Counted from the stretch's first letter, positions 17,562 to 26,840 are shown. The stretch is 64,000 nt of DNA from Ruegeria sp. 6PALISEP08 (GCF_001238295.1 NZ_LGXZ01000007.1:186001-250000), one strand, 5' to 3'. Made by a program: numbers and translations. Notes: generated by a model from the letters alone, not told the origin.

Positions 17562-18554
17562 ATGATGAACTTTCTGAAATCCACCTGTATGGCCGCTGCC
17601 GTTGTGGCAACCGCCGGTATCGCTGCCGCGGATACGCTGAAGATCAGCCATATCCGTCCTCAGGGCGCAACAATCGACAACGAGTTGCGCGCCTTCGCAG
17701 AAGAGCTGAACACCGTCACGGATGGCTCGGTTGAATTGAACCTGTTCCCAGCTTCGGCGCTGGGGGACTATACCTCGGTGCAAGAGCGCATCTCAGTTGG
17801 CGCCATCGACATGGCCGTTCAGCCCGCAGCCACGGCCGTTGATCGCCGCATGCAGATCTCGGCGTTTCCCTATGTGGCGGCGAACTGGGAAGAGGCAAAA
17901 AAGATCTACGGACCGGGCGGTGCAATCCACGGCGCGATGAAAGATCTCTACGCCAAGCAGGACATCACCATGCTGGCAGCCTATCCGGTATACTTCGGCG
18001 GCGTGGCACTGAACACCGACGCTGTGAACCCAGGCGATCCAACCTCAGCCAAGGGCATCAAGGTCCGCGTGCCGGGCATCAAGAGCTTTCAGCTGACCGC
18101 CGACGCATTGGGCTATATCTCGTCGCCTATCCCGTTTTCGGAAGCGTTTACAGCGGTGCAGACTGGTGTGGTTGACGGTGTCGTCGGATCGGGTGCCGAG
18201 GGGTACTATGCCTCATTCCGCGATGTGACCACGGCTTATGTTCCAGTCAATACGCATTTTGAAGTTTGGTACATGATCATCAACTCGGGCACGTTGGCTG
18301 ACATGAGCGACGAAGATCGCGCAGCGCTGGAAACGGCAGCGATGGAGTTCGAGGTCAAGCGCTGGGAAACTGCCGAAGCTGATCAGAGCACGTTTGAACA
18401 AAAGCTGGCCGACAACGGGGCCACGATCGTTTCGCTGACCGACGAAGAGCTTGCCGCCACTGCAGCCCATGTGCGCGCTCAGGTCTGGCCGCAGGTCCTG
18501 CAGGACGTTGGTCAGGAATGGGGGCAGGGGATTCTCGATCAGATCGGCGAATAA
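17562..18554 (+). CDS. dctP: TRAP transporter periplasmic substrate-binding protein (DctP family)
   Basis: A 330-residue secreted binding protein. The signal peptide spans about residues 1-23 and ends AGIAAA before DTLKISH. Family features include the ISVGAIDMAVQP stretch, KGIKVRVPGIKSF with the conserved Arg that contacts carboxylates, and FSEAFTAVQTGVVDGVVG. A strong GGAGGAG precedes the start. Third gene of the transporter operon, immediately before the three-subunit dehydrogenase, so its ligand is probably that enzyme's substrate. It is the best gene to test for ligand. Confidence 0.92.
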   Translation: MMNFLKSTCMAAAVVATAGIAAADTLKISHIRPQGATIDNELRAFAEELNTVTDGSVELNLFPASALGDYTSVQERISVGAIDMAVQPAATAVDRRMQISAFPYVAANWEEAKKIYGPGGAIHGAMKDLYAKQDITMLAAYPVYFGGVALNTDAVNPGDPTSAKGIKVRVPGIKSFQLTADALGYISSPIPFSEAFTAVQTGVVDGVVGSGAEGYYASFRDVTTAYVPVNTHFEVWYMIINSGTLADMSDEDRAALETAAMEFEVKRWETAEADQSTFEQKLADNGATIVSLTDEELAATAAHVRAQVWPQVLQDVGQEWGQGILDQIGE

Positions 18555-18619
18555 CCCTGAACCTGGGCAAGGCGTGCTCCTCCCTGCGCCTTGCCCTGCT
18601 TTTCGACGGAGATGCTCTA

Positions 18620-18931
18620 ATGTTCAGATCCTTGCAGTATGACGACCGTGACCAGGTGACGCTGACCATAAATGGTTGGGAAGTCGCCGCGCGCGAGGGT
18701 CAGACCGTGTGGTCCGCCATGGCGGTAAACGGTCAGGTCGAAACCCGGAGAGCGGCACTGTCAGGCGATGCGCGCAGCGCGTATTGCGCGATGGGCGTCT
18801 GTTTCGAATGTATGGTGGAGATCGACGGTCTTCCGAACCAACAGGCCTGCCTGAGGCGAGTGTCTGAGGGTATGAACGTCACCACTCAGCGTATTACAGA
18901 AGAGTCAGAGGCGGACGATGCAGGCCTTTGA
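18620..18931 (+). CDS. Small [2Fe-2S] subunit of an opine-oxidase/hydroxyproline-dehydrogenase-like enzyme
   Basis: A 103-residue protein of the HcnA/SoxA-N type, with a ferredoxin-like cluster site formed by Cys56, Cys61, Cys64 and Cys77 (YCAMGVCFEC and QQACL). Such small subunits partner the two flavoprotein subunits in hydrogen cyanide synthase, opine oxidase and D-hydroxyproline dehydrogenase. The ATG at 18620 follows ACGGAGA and gives the family N-terminus; the longer frame from 18518 overlaps the dctP end. It overlaps the next gene by 14 bases, showing tight coupling. Confidence 0.87.
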   Translation: MFRSLQYDDRDQVTLTINGWEVAAREGQTVWSAMAVNGQVETRRAALSGDARSAYCAMGVCFECMVEIDGLPNQQACLRRVSEGMNVTTQRITEESEADDAGL

Positions 18932-20315
18932 CTGTGCGATTGTCGGCGCAGGTCCGGCAGGTATGTGCGCCGCCATAGAACTGGCGCGGGCAGGCGTTCA
19001 GGTGGCTGTTCTGGATCGCGCGCCAAGGGCAGGCGGGCAGATATACCGTTCGGCCGCAAACAGCCCGGTTCCGGATGTCGCCGCCCTCGGCGCGGACTAT
19101 GCCGCCGGAGCGGCCCTGATTTCCGAGTTCGAACAGGTCAACCTGACGCATTTCACCGGCGCGGATGCATGGCATTTGGGCGATGACGGACGCATCCTGT
19201 TTTCTCACGAAGGCAACACACAAGAATTGCGCTGCCGAGAAATGCTGTTGTGTCCCGGAGCGATGGAACGACCGATGCCGATCCCCGGGTGGACTTTGCC
19301 CGGCGTCATGACCGCCGGAGCGGCGCAGGTGATGCTGAAGTCAGATGCAATCGTGGCCGAGGGTGCCATCTTCGCGGGTTCAGGCCCGTTGCTCTATCTG
19401 ATCGTGGCACAGTACCTGCGTCTAGGAGTGCCGGTGACGGCATTGGTCGATACCACGCCTCGGCAGCACTACCTTGATGCTGCGCCGCATCTGCTCCGGG
19501 CACTACGACACTCAGGTCAATTGCGCAAAGGCCTGGCATTGCTGCGAGAGATCCGCACTTCAGGTGTTGCGATCCACTCCGTCGCCGAGCGGTTGAAGGT
19601 GGTCGGTGACAATAAGGCTGAAGGGCTCAGGTTCGTTGCGGCAGGCAGGCAGCACGAAATTACCGCCGACACTGTATTTCTGCACCACGGTGTGCAACCC
19701 AATCTGAACATGACGCGGGCGATGGATCTGGATCACCAGTGGAATTCCGAACAGATGTGTTGGCAGGTTTCAGCGGATGATTTCGGGCAAAGTTCGATTG
19801 AGCACGTGTCAGTGGCCGGCGATGGTGCAGGCATTGTCGGTGCCGATGGCGCACGTGCCGAGGGTCGTCTGGCTGCATTGAATATTTTGCGCCGTCTTGG
19901 CCATCTTTCGCGGGCCGAGCGAGATCAAAAGGCGGTTAAAGATCTGTCCGTTTTATCGTCGATAAAATCGTTTCGGCGTTTCATTGATTGTCTCTATCGC
20001 CCGACCGATGCATTGCGACTGCCGCGTGACCCGGAAACGCTAGTCTGCCGTTGCGAAGAGCAGTCTCTGGACGATTTGCGAAAAGGGTTCGACCAGGGTG
20101 CGCAGGACCCGAACACCCTGAAGGCCCTGACGCGGTGCGGAATGGGTCCATGTCAGGGTCGGCAATGTGGCCATGTGGTGGCCGGACTATTGGCGCAGTG
20201 GCGCGATGAGCACCCCGAAACGATTGGTTACTATCGGTTGCGCAGCCCTCAGCGCTTGCTGACGCTGGACGAATTAAGTCGGTACCACACAGTACAGGTG
20301 GAAGCTGCGGAATGA
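18918..20315 (+). CDS. FAD/NAD(P)-type alpha subunit of opine-oxidase/D-hydroxyproline-dehydrogenase-like enzyme (HcnB/OoxA type)
   Basis: A 465-residue flavoprotein. The N-terminal FAD site CAIVGAGPAGMCAAIEL is followed by APRAGGQIYR. A second nucleotide site is near residue 150 (AIFAGSGPLLYL). The C-terminus holds a BFD-like [2Fe-2S] site (VCRCEEQ, then CGMGPCQGRQCG). This matches the larger subunit of heterotrimeric opine oxidases and D-hydroxyproline dehydrogenases. It overlaps both neighbours by 14 and 4 bases. The substrate among opines, D-hydroxyproline or proline is not decided by sequence alone. Confidence 0.89.
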   Translation: MQAFDCAIVGAGPAGMCAAIELARAGVQVAVLDRAPRAGGQIYRSAANSPVPDVAALGADYAAGAALISEFEQVNLTHFTGADAWHLGDDGRILFSHEGNTQELRCREMLLCPGAMERPMPIPGWTLPGVMTAGAAQVMLKSDAIVAEGAIFAGSGPLLYLIVAQYLRLGVPVTALVDTTPRQHYLDAAPHLLRALRHSGQLRKGLALLREIRTSGVAIHSVAERLKVVGDNKAEGLRFVAAGRQHEITADTVFLHHGVQPNLNMTRAMDLDHQWNSEQMCWQVSADDFGQSSIEHVSVAGDGAGIVGADGARAEGRLAALNILRRLGHLSRAERDQKAVKDLSVLSSIKSFRRFIDCLYRPTDALRLPRDPETLVCRCEEQSLDDLRKGFDQGAQDPNTLKALTRCGMGPCQGRQCGHVVAGLLAQWRDEHPETIGYYRLRSPQRLLTLDELSRYHTVQVEAAE

Positions 20316-21427
20316 AGGCGGATGTTTTGGTCATCGGCGGCGGGATACAGGGCTGCGCCACGGCATTCCATCTGGCGCGTCAGGGAGTATCCGTGATCGT
20401 GGTCGAGAAAGACTATGCCGGGCGTCATGCATCGGGTGTCAACGCTGGCGGCGTGCGTCTTTTGGGGCGCGATATGGCCGAAGTGCCGCTGTCTAAAACA
20501 TCAATGGAGATGTGGCAGACTCTGGATGACGACTTAGGGCACGACACGGGTTTTCGTCGTCATTCCCTGATCAATATTGCTGTGGATGATGCGGATCTGG
20601 GCGCGCTACAGGTGCGTGAGGACAAGATGCGCGCGGCGGGATACACGCACGAGCGTATTATTGACCGGTCCGAATTGATGGATCGTCTGCCACATGTAAA
20701 TCCCGATTGTGTGGGCGGCGTGATCTCGGATTTGGATGGTTATGCGATCCCTTATAAGGCCACGGCGGCCTTTCGCAGAGCGGCTGAAGACTTAGGCGCA
20801 CAAGTGGTTGAAAGCGAAGAGGTTCTGGGGCTCAGACGGATCGGAAATGTATGGCTGGCGCAAGGTCGGCAACACCGCTACGAGGCCGAAACCGTCGTCA
20901 ATTGTGCGGGTGCCTGGGCGGACCGGATCGCGTTATTGATCGGAGACAACGTGCCGCTCAGCCACGCGGCACCGATGCTGATGATCACGGCCCGGATGCC
21001 GCATTTCGCCAAGCCGGTTGTTGGTGCGGTCAGTCGCCAGCTCAGTTTTAAGCAATTCGAGAATGGCACGGTCCTGATCGGTGGCGGTGCCAAAGGTTTT
21101 GCAGATCGCGCCAACAATCGTACCCGGTTGGATTATTCGAAACTTGCTGCCGCCTGCCGGACCACAGCAGAGTTCTTTCCGATCATGCACAAGGCCAGCA
21201 TCAACCGGATGTGGGCAGGGCTTGAGGCATATATGCCGGACAATCTGCCAGTCCTTGGTCCGGCTGTGAATGCTGCCCGTGCCTTTCACGCATTCGGCTT
21301 TTCGGCGCACGGTTTTCAGATGGCCCCCGTGGTCGGTCAGGTCCTGGCCGATTTGGTCACCGGCGGGCATAGCCGTTTCAATTTATCGCCATTCCGTATC
21401 GATCGCTTTGACCGCAAGGTCCTCTAA
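20312..21427 (+). CDS. DAO-family beta subunit of opine-oxidase/D-hydroxyproline-dehydrogenase-like enzyme (HcnC/OoxB type)
   Basis: A 371-residue flavoprotein with an N-terminal FAD fold (VLVIGGGIQGCATAFHLA) and the DAO-like C-terminal HAFGFSAHGFQMAP. It should be the catalytic subunit that oxidises the C-N bond, passing electrons through the alpha and [2Fe-2S] subunits to a quinone. It begins within the stop of the previous gene (ATGA). The ridA gene follows after 15 bases, fitting an enzyme that releases a reactive imine or enamine. Confidence 0.89.
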   Translation: MKADVLVIGGGIQGCATAFHLARQGVSVIVVEKDYAGRHASGVNAGGVRLLGRDMAEVPLSKTSMEMWQTLDDDLGHDTGFRRHSLINIAVDDADLGALQVREDKMRAAGYTHERIIDRSELMDRLPHVNPDCVGGVISDLDGYAIPYKATAAFRRAAEDLGAQVVESEEVLGLRRIGNVWLAQGRQHRYEAETVVNCAGAWADRIALLIGDNVPLSHAAPMLMITARMPHFAKPVVGAVSRQLSFKQFENGTVLIGGGAKGFADRANNRTRLDYSKLAAACRTTAEFFPIMHKASINRMWAGLEAYMPDNLPVLGPAVNAARAFHAFGFSAHGFQMAPVVGQVLADLVTGGHSRFNLSPFRIDRFDRKVL

Positions 21428-21442
21428 CAGGAGACTTCCAAC

Positions 21443-21787
21443 ATGACGATTACTCGAATCGAAACCGGCCAGCGCATGAGCCGGATCGTCAAGCACAACG
21501 GCTCTGCTTATCTGTGTGGGCAAACTTCGGATGCAGCCACGGTCGCTGACCAGACACGTGACATTCTCGCTAAAGTTGAGGATCTTCTTGCCAAGGCAGG
21601 AAGCGATAAAACCCGGATACTGCAATGCGTGATCTGGCTGGCCGACATGGCGGATTTCGCCGAGATGAATGAAGTTTGGGATGCCTGGGTGTCGGAAGGA
21701 CATGCGCCGGCTCGTGCGTGTGGCGAAGCCAGATTGGCGCGCGACGTGTTGAAGGTCGAGATGATTGTAACGGCAGCATGCGATTGA
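21443..21787 (+). CDS. ridA: RidA (YjgF/UK114) family enamine/imine deaminase
   Basis: A 114-residue RidA-family protein. The GQTSD stretch near residue 28 and PARACGEARLA with the conserved Arg are visible. RidA proteins hydrolyse reactive 2-imino or enamine acids released by PLP or flavin enzymes. Here it is the last gene of the transporter-dehydrogenase operon and probably clears the imino product. AGGAG lies well placed before the ATG. Only 40 bases later an IS6 element starts, whose transposase frame reads back across ridA on the other strand. Confidence 0.88.
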   Translation: MTITRIETGQRMSRIVKHNGSAYLCGQTSDAATVADQTRDILAKVEDLLAKAGSDKTRILQCVIWLADMADFAEMNEVWDAWVSEGHAPARACGEARLARDVLKVEMIVTAACD

Positions 21788-22514
21788 GTCGGACCATCCG
21801 TTCGCTCCAGTTCTTGATATGAGCAAAGTTTCTGTCGCAATCTTTGTCCCAAACTGTCAGGTCGATCGTAGTTCTGGTAGCGCATGCTCGAATTTTACAG
21901 GAGCAGACAGTCTCGATCCCTGCAATTGTCGCTACAGCTGAGGTGAAGCTTTTGAAGCCCAATATCGGGCGGGTTCGCCTTTTAATGAAACGGTGATCCT
22001 GTTCGATCATGTTGTTGAGGTAATTTGAGCAAACGGTATCGATTTTGACAGGGATGGTCAGCCGCTTGAAGGTCTTGTTGACCTCTTTGATCCCGGCTGC
22101 GTTGCTTCTGCTTTTGTCAAGGGTGATCCGTTTCGGGATGCCGTTTTTGTACAAAGCATTGGCAAAGAACTTCTTTGCAGCCTTCGTGTCTCGCTTCTCG
22201 GAAAGCATGAAGTCAAGGGTTTGCCCGTCGCGGTCTACGGCACGATACAGATACATCCATTCCCCACAGGTCTTGAAATATGTCTCATCCATACGCCAGG
22301 ATTCAGCGGTGTTGGTTTTCCGTTTCTGTGCCTCGCGCGCGGCTGCGGGTGAGTACTTCACAACCCAGCGGTTCATCGTCACATGATCGACCGATACACC
22401 ACCTTCCGTCAAAATCTCTTCCAGGTCGCGGTACGAGACGCCGTATCGAGCGTAGAAACAGACAGCGAACAGGATCACCGCTTGTGGGTAGTGCGCACTT
22501 TTGAAATCGATCAC
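21570..22514 (-). CDS. IS6-family DDE transposase with read-through C-terminus
   Basis: The frame codes 314 residues. The first 225 or so are an IS6-family transposase: SYRDLEEILTEGGVSVDHVT in the helix-turn-helix region, and the DDE residues in WRMDETYFK, ITLDKSRSNAAG and IEQDHRFIKRR. All three catalytic residues are present. The usual C-terminal end is missing. From about residue 226 the frame departs from the family, crosses the IS end at 21828 and continues antisense through most of ridA. A frame change near the 3' end is the simplest explanation, so the enzyme may be defective. Confidence 0.82.
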   Translation of the reverse strand: MIDFKSAHYPQAVILFAVCFYARYGVSYRDLEEILTEGGVSVDHVTMNRWVVKYSPAAAREAQKRKTNTAESWRMDETYFKTCGEWMYLYRAVDRDGQTLDFMLSEKRDTKAAKKFFANALYKNGIPKRITLDKSRSNAAGIKEVNKTFKRLTIPVKIDTVCSNYLNNMIEQDHRFIKRRTRPILGFKSFTSAVATIAGIETVCSCKIRACATRTTIDLTVWDKDCDRNFAHIKNWSERMVRLNRMLPLQSSRPSTRRAPIWLRHTHEPAHVLPTPRHPKLHSSRRNPPCRPARSRIAVSGFYRFLPWQEDPQL

Positions 22515-22605
22515 CGGACACGCCTAAACATCGTCGCAGACCAACCACCAATTGGATCAAAGCACCCAGAGGTACAGCATACCGACCAAAGTTTGCGACA
22601 GAGCC
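21828..22605 (-). mobile_element. IS6-family insertion sequence
   Basis: The element is about 778 bp. The right end, read inward, is GGCTCTGTCGCAAACTTTG. The left end is GTTTCTGTCGCAATCTTTG, matching at 16 of 19 positions. One IS6 transposase gene fills it. The flanking 8-mers differ, so no target duplication survives. The left end has mutated bases in the outermost positions, which may hinder mobility. To its right lies a fragment of a malic enzyme gene, showing it sits at a rearrangement junction. Confidence 0.8.
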
Positions 22606-22695
22606 CTTGCGGCGCGATTGCTTGCGCAATATCGCGATCAGCTATGCACGTTCAATGATGATATTCAGGGCACGGTGGCCGTAAGTGTTGTTCAA
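22606..22695 (+). pseudogene. Fragment of a malic enzyme gene
   Basis: Directly after the IS6 right end, one frame reads LLAQYRDQLCTFNDDIQGT followed by VAVSV. The FNDDIQGT-x-AV motif is the hallmark of malic enzymes (malate to pyruvate). Similarity stops after about 30 codons, and what follows up to 22806 is unlike the family. This is a short relic left by IS-associated deletion, with no start codon of its own. Confidence 0.65.
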
Positions 22696-22815
22696 GCAAG
22701 AATTAAAGGCCGACACTCAGAACGAGGGCGTCCAACCATTTCCTCCGGGCTTTTCCCACTGGGCCTTCTGCGGGGAATGAAACGCGGTATCTCAGCCTGG
22801 TTCTGATAACGACGA

Positions 22816-24003
22816 CTACGCCACCCCTGACCTGAGCGGCTTTTGCACAGCAGCACAAAGAGCGCCCACAAGCAGGACGGCAGATGCCACGATCAGGCTG
22901 TCTCCTATTTCTCCGGTTATGTCGCCGATGACGCCGGCCCCAATAGGTCCCAGTGCCTGTGAGACGGCGAAAACAATTGTAAAAAAGCTAATGGTTGCAC
23001 CCCAGTCCTGTTGGCCCACGTTCTGGCGGACAAAGCTGGTTACAGCAGTGGGCGGCATAAAGACCGATAACCCAAACACGAATGCCGACATAATCAACCC
23101 ATATCCATTTGGAACGAGGATTGGCAGAGCTGAACCAAGTGCAACTCCGATCAGGATCAGCGCCAATGGCGTTCCAGACGCAAAGCGGGCCAGTACGCCT
23201 CGCCAGATAAAGGGAGATGCCATAATACTGAATCCAAGGACCATCCACGTCGCGGCGGTCAAAAGGGCGCTGGAATGCTGCTCTTTCATCCAGACAGAAA
23301 TGAAAGTGACGTACACGATATACCCCATTCCAAACAGTGCGTACCCACCAAGTTCGCCAAGCATCTTGCGCACCGGAGGAATAGAAGGAAGCGCGGCGTC
23401 ATGCTTGGTTTCGTTCAACGTTCTGGAAGCCCAAATTGAAAATGGGCAAATGGCGAGAGCTGCCAACCCAAGTCCGATCCACGCCCAGTCCCAGGATTTG
23501 GGGCCGAAAACGTCCAGCATGGTCGGAAGGGTTGCGCCGCATAGCGCGATACCCAATCCTCCGCCGCCGCCAAAGTACAAGGCGATGGCCAGTGCATTCC
23601 TTCGGGCGCAATTCTGGAACAGTGATGCCGCCAGAACGCCGCCAGACACAAAGGAAAGAGCGCCGAACAATCCCACCAAAGTACGACAGGCAGTTTGAAA
23701 TACGAGGCTCTCATCAAATCCAGTCAGCAGAAGACACAGTGCGGTGGCCACGGTACCACCCGCGAATAGTCGCGACGGAGAAATATGCCGGATCAGGAAA
23801 AGTGTTAGAATTGAACCCATTATATAGCCAATCGAATTGGCCGTATTCAGCCAACCCGATTGAGTAAGGCTCCAGCCGAGACTACTTTTCATAGATGGCA
23901 GAATAAGACCGTAAGCAAATCGACCAAAGGCATTGGAGATGCTGACACCAAGCGCAAGGCCCAGCAATATGAACCAGGGGTTGGCAGGTTTTGCAGCGGT
24001 CAT
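22816..24003 (-). CDS. MFS transporter, YbfB/YjiJ family
   Basis: A 395-residue inner-membrane protein with about 12 hydrophobic segments. The start GVSISNAFGRFAYGLILP and the glycine-rich GGGGGLGIALCG segment are characteristic of the YbfB/YjiJ branch of the major facilitator superfamily. The ATG at 24001-24003 follows GGAAGG; the longer frame adds only 12 residues. It stands alone on its strand between an IS6 element with a malic enzyme relic and a degenerate IS6 gene, so it is likely acquired cargo. The substrate is unknown; export or uptake of small organic acids is common for MFS proteins but not shown here. Confidence 0.87.
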   Translation of the reverse strand: MTAAKPANPWFILLGLALGVSISNAFGRFAYGLILPSMKSSLGWSLTQSGWLNTANSIGYIMGSILTLFLIRHISPSRLFAGGTVATALCLLLTGFDESLVFQTACRTLVGLFGALSFVSGGVLAASLFQNCARRNALAIALYFGGGGGLGIALCGATLPTMLDVFGPKSWDWAWIGLGLAALAICPFSIWASRTLNETKHDAALPSIPPVRKMLGELGGYALFGMGYIVYVTFISVWMKEQHSSALLTAATWMVLGFSIMASPFIWRGVLARFASGTPLALILIGVALGSALPILVPNGYGLIMSAFVFGLSVFMPPTAVTSFVRQNVGQQDWGATISFFTIVFAVSQALGPIGAGVIGDITGEIGDSLIVASAVLLVGALCAAVQKPLRSGVA

Positions 24004-24188
24004 GAAAATCCTTCCAGGTTGGACAACACCGTGCCTCAAGGTGCCTGGCCGTGCAATCCCATCAGACCCGGCACCGATGTTTTTTGGTTTGGCTTGGGCA
24101 ACTTAAGACTGCATATATTCAACAAGTTTTGGGGTGTTGTCACGTTAACCGTCGTTCGATTGCTCATATTTGGAAGTAGGTGACATCG

Positions 24189-24473
24189 ATGAATTCATCG
24201 TCGATCAGCTACAAGCGCCACCGATTTCCTCCTCATATCTTCGCCCACGCGGTGTGGCCGTGCGTCCGCTTCAATTTGAGCTTCCGCGAAGTTGAAGAGA
24301 TGCTGCTGCAACGTGGTATCGACGCTTCTTACGAAACGATCCCACGTTAGGTGATCAAGTTCGGACCGCAGATTGCTCGAAACTTGCGACTGCGGCAGGG
24401 CCGTCCAGGCGATGTCTGGCATCTCGATGACGTTGTTGTGAAAATCTCAGGTCGCAAGTATTGGCTTTGTCCG
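24189..24473 (+). pseudogene. Degenerate IS6-family transposase gene (IS240-like), 5' part
   Basis: The frame from the ATG at 24189 reads SYKRHRFPPHIFAHAVW and then SFREVEEMLLQRGIDASYET, a typical IS6 transposase N-terminus. An in-frame TAG occurs exactly where the family has the Trp of the RRWVIKFG motif. After the stop the homology resumes (VIKFGPQIARNLR, GRPGDVWHLDDVVVKI) and ends near 24473. The rest of the gene, including two catalytic residues, is absent. Its branch of IS6 differs from the element at 21.8-22.6 kb. Confidence 0.8.
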
Positions 24474-24779
24474 CGGTCTGGTCATCCGACTCTAGCCAAA
24501 TGCTGCGCGCTGCACGAACGGCAGCAATGCGGAATGCAATCGCAGCATCTTGTGCTATCGGTGGACAGCTGCTTTGGGCCGCAAGTCCGCCTGCGTGAAG
24601 TGTCTGAAAAAATTGCAAAGGTCAGGTACTGCGGATAATGTTCGGGTGTCCGCTTCAACACAGTCCTTGGCTTGCACCTAACAGTTACGTGAGATTTCGG
24701 GACTGGCTCTAAGAAAACTTTGCTCTTCTCGTTCTCCCAAATCAATACTGAAGCACATGTCTTTGAAAGCAGGATTTTT

Positions 24780-26840
24780 ATGCGAATTAGCGTAGGCGTC
24801 GCTGTCTCAATTCTGGTTGCCGTGTCTATCGGCGTGTCGACGTTTATTGTCCATTCTCTATGGTGGGCAACAGCGCGCGATAACAGCCGCATGCTCGCAG
24901 CAGAAATCAACAGTCAGATTGCAAACACCGTGCGTATCGAAGTTGGTGTGACGCTCGAGTCGGCCGAGGCCGCCTGGGCAGCCGTGCGAACGATCTTTGT
25001 CCAAAACGTTGTCGCGACGCGACAGGCCGACAAGCGAGAGTTTGTCTTTTTGTCACAATTGCAGGCGCAACCGAATATCTCGTGGATGTTCTTCGGCTGG
25101 CCGGATGGAAACTTTTTCGCGTCACACCGTCTAGGTGACGGTGGACTTGAGATGATTGAAATCGACAAGGACATTCGTGACCGGATGCTGCGGAGGGACC
25201 GCTACATCTTCATTCCGGGTGACATTCAGTTCGAGGAGCGGACGTTTACCGAAACATCTTATGACCCTCGCGATCATGCCTGGTTTGAGAATTTCATAGG
25301 CCTTAATTCCGCAGGGTGGATTGAAGCGCGCGACCTCCCGGAGAGTGACAAAACCATCTATGCTTTTGTTGGTCCGATTGACGTCAACCGACAGCGGCAA
25401 GGTGTTCTCGCCGTTGCGATCGAAACAGACCGGCTTTCACGCTTTCTTGCCACGCTTGCGCCCGGCGAATTTGGTGCGGCATTTATTCTGAACGCTGATG
25501 GAAAAGTCATTGCGGTACCCGATGCTGAAGCTGATGAGGTCAATCCGGCGCGTATGGGTGAAGGAGAGCTGTATGAAGTCGCTATGATCTCGGGGGAAAG
25601 GCTATTGGGTGAGTCCGGAGCGAATGCCCCCGGCAGTTTGACGAAACGCGTCGTCATCGACGGCGTGCCCTACGCAGTGGCACTGACGCCGTTGGGATTC
25701 TATGGCTGGCGTGTTGCCACGGTCATTCCAGAATCGGCTTTTCTTTCGGGGATCGACGAAACACTGATAAACCTGATCTATGTTCTGGTCGTTGTGGTCG
25801 TTGTCGCAACCGGACTGGCGATCTGGCTGATCCGAAGTGTTGTCGCAAATCCGTTAGCGCGTATCGCCGAAGACCTTGGCAAAATTGAACGCTTTGACGT
25901 CGAACGCATTTCGCGCAGACCCTCAAAATTGTCTGAGCTTGCCAATCTCTCTGCGGCAACCGCCAGCATGGCAGCTGGCCTGTCCGCATTCCGAAAGTAC
26001 GTTCCCACCGATCTCGTGCGCATGTTGGTTGCTGAGGGCATCAAGCTGCAGCCTGGCGGAGACATCAAGCAAATCTCCGTGCTGTTTTGTGATGTTAGGG
26101 GTTTCACTGGCTTATCTGAGAAACTTGGGCCCAAAATCGTCCAACTGATGGAACCCTTCTTCAGCGCGGCCTCAGCGGCCATAACTCACAACGGTGGGAC
26201 TATCGACAAATTCATGGGTGATGCTGTGATGGCGTTCTGGGGGGCGCCGCGCAAGGATGTCAACCACGCAGAAAACGCCTGTCGCGCAGCACTGGACCTT
26301 GTCGCTGCCTTGGAAAAATCCGGAATTGAGGATGACGCCGGCAACCCTTTACGCGTCAGAATTGGGCTGAACAGCGGCGAGGCTTTGGTCGGAAACATCG
26401 GATCGGAGCAGCGTTTGAATTACACCGCAATTGGCGATGTGGTGAACGTTGCCAGCCGGTTGGAGGGGGCCAATAAGGAGTATGGTACGTTAATCCTGAT
26501 CGGCCCAGAAACAAGACACCAGGCGGCTGACAAAATTATAGTGCGCGAGCTGGATACCCTTAAGGTATTTGGACGTATCGAAGAGCTGGTGGTTTACGAA
26601 CTGATCTCAATGGCGGATGGGTTTGACGGATCATCTCCTTGGATAGAGGCCTATGAACAGGGCCTTGCACACTATCGGGCAGGGCGGTTCGACAAGGCAG
26701 TTGCTGCATTTGAGACTGCTGACCACGCACGAAATGGAGATCCTGCCTCAGTCGCCATGATCACCCGCGCCCAAACTCTATTGGATACGCCACCACAGGA
26801 AGACTGGCGCGCTTTTACAAGCACCAATAAGAAGAAGTAG
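24780..26840 (+). CDS. Membrane-bound class III adenylate/guanylate cyclase with Cache sensor domain
   Basis: A 686-residue signalling enzyme. TM1 lies at about residues 5-28, then an extracytoplasmic Cache-like sensor (about 50-320) with WFENFIGLNSAGWIEARD, then TM2 near 330-352 (LVVVVVVATGLAIWLI). A HAMP-like linker precedes the catalytic domain (about 430-610). The catalytic domain shows the metal-binding Asp residues in LFCDVRGFTGLSE and DKFMGDAVMAFWG, and LNYTAIGDVVNVASRLEG. It should make a cyclic nucleotide, most likely cAMP, in response to an external ligand. A C-terminal repeat-like helical stretch follows. The ATG at 24780 is preferred over the TTG at 24720. It stands alone between IS relics. 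Confidence 0.9.
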   Translation: MRISVGVAVSILVAVSIGVSTFIVHSLWWATARDNSRMLAAEINSQIANTVRIEVGVTLESAEAAWAAVRTIFVQNVVATRQADKREFVFLSQLQAQPNISWMFFGWPDGNFFASHRLGDGGLEMIEIDKDIRDRMLRRDRYIFIPGDIQFEERTFTETSYDPRDHAWFENFIGLNSAGWIEARDLPESDKTIYAFVGPIDVNRQRQGVLAVAIETDRLSRFLATLAPGEFGAAFILNADGKVIAVPDAEADEVNPARMGEGELYEVAMISGERLLGESGANAPGSLTKRVVIDGVPYAVALTPLGFYGWRVATVIPESAFLSGIDETLINLIYVLVVVVVVATGLAIWLIRSVVANPLARIAEDLGKIERFDVERISRRPSKLSELANLSAATASMAAGLSAFRKYVPTDLVRMLVAEGIKLQPGGDIKQISVLFCDVRGFTGLSEKLGPKIVQLMEPFFSAASAAITHNGGTIDKFMGDAVMAFWGAPRKDVNHAENACRAALDLVAALEKSGIEDDAGNPLRVRIGLNSGEALVGNIGSEQRLNYTAIGDVVNVASRLEGANKEYGTLILIGPETRHQAADKIIVRELDTLKVFGRIEELVVYELISMADGFDGSSPWIEAYEQGLAHYRAGRFDKAVAAFETADHARNGDPASVAMITRAQTLLDTPPQEDWRAFTSTNKKK

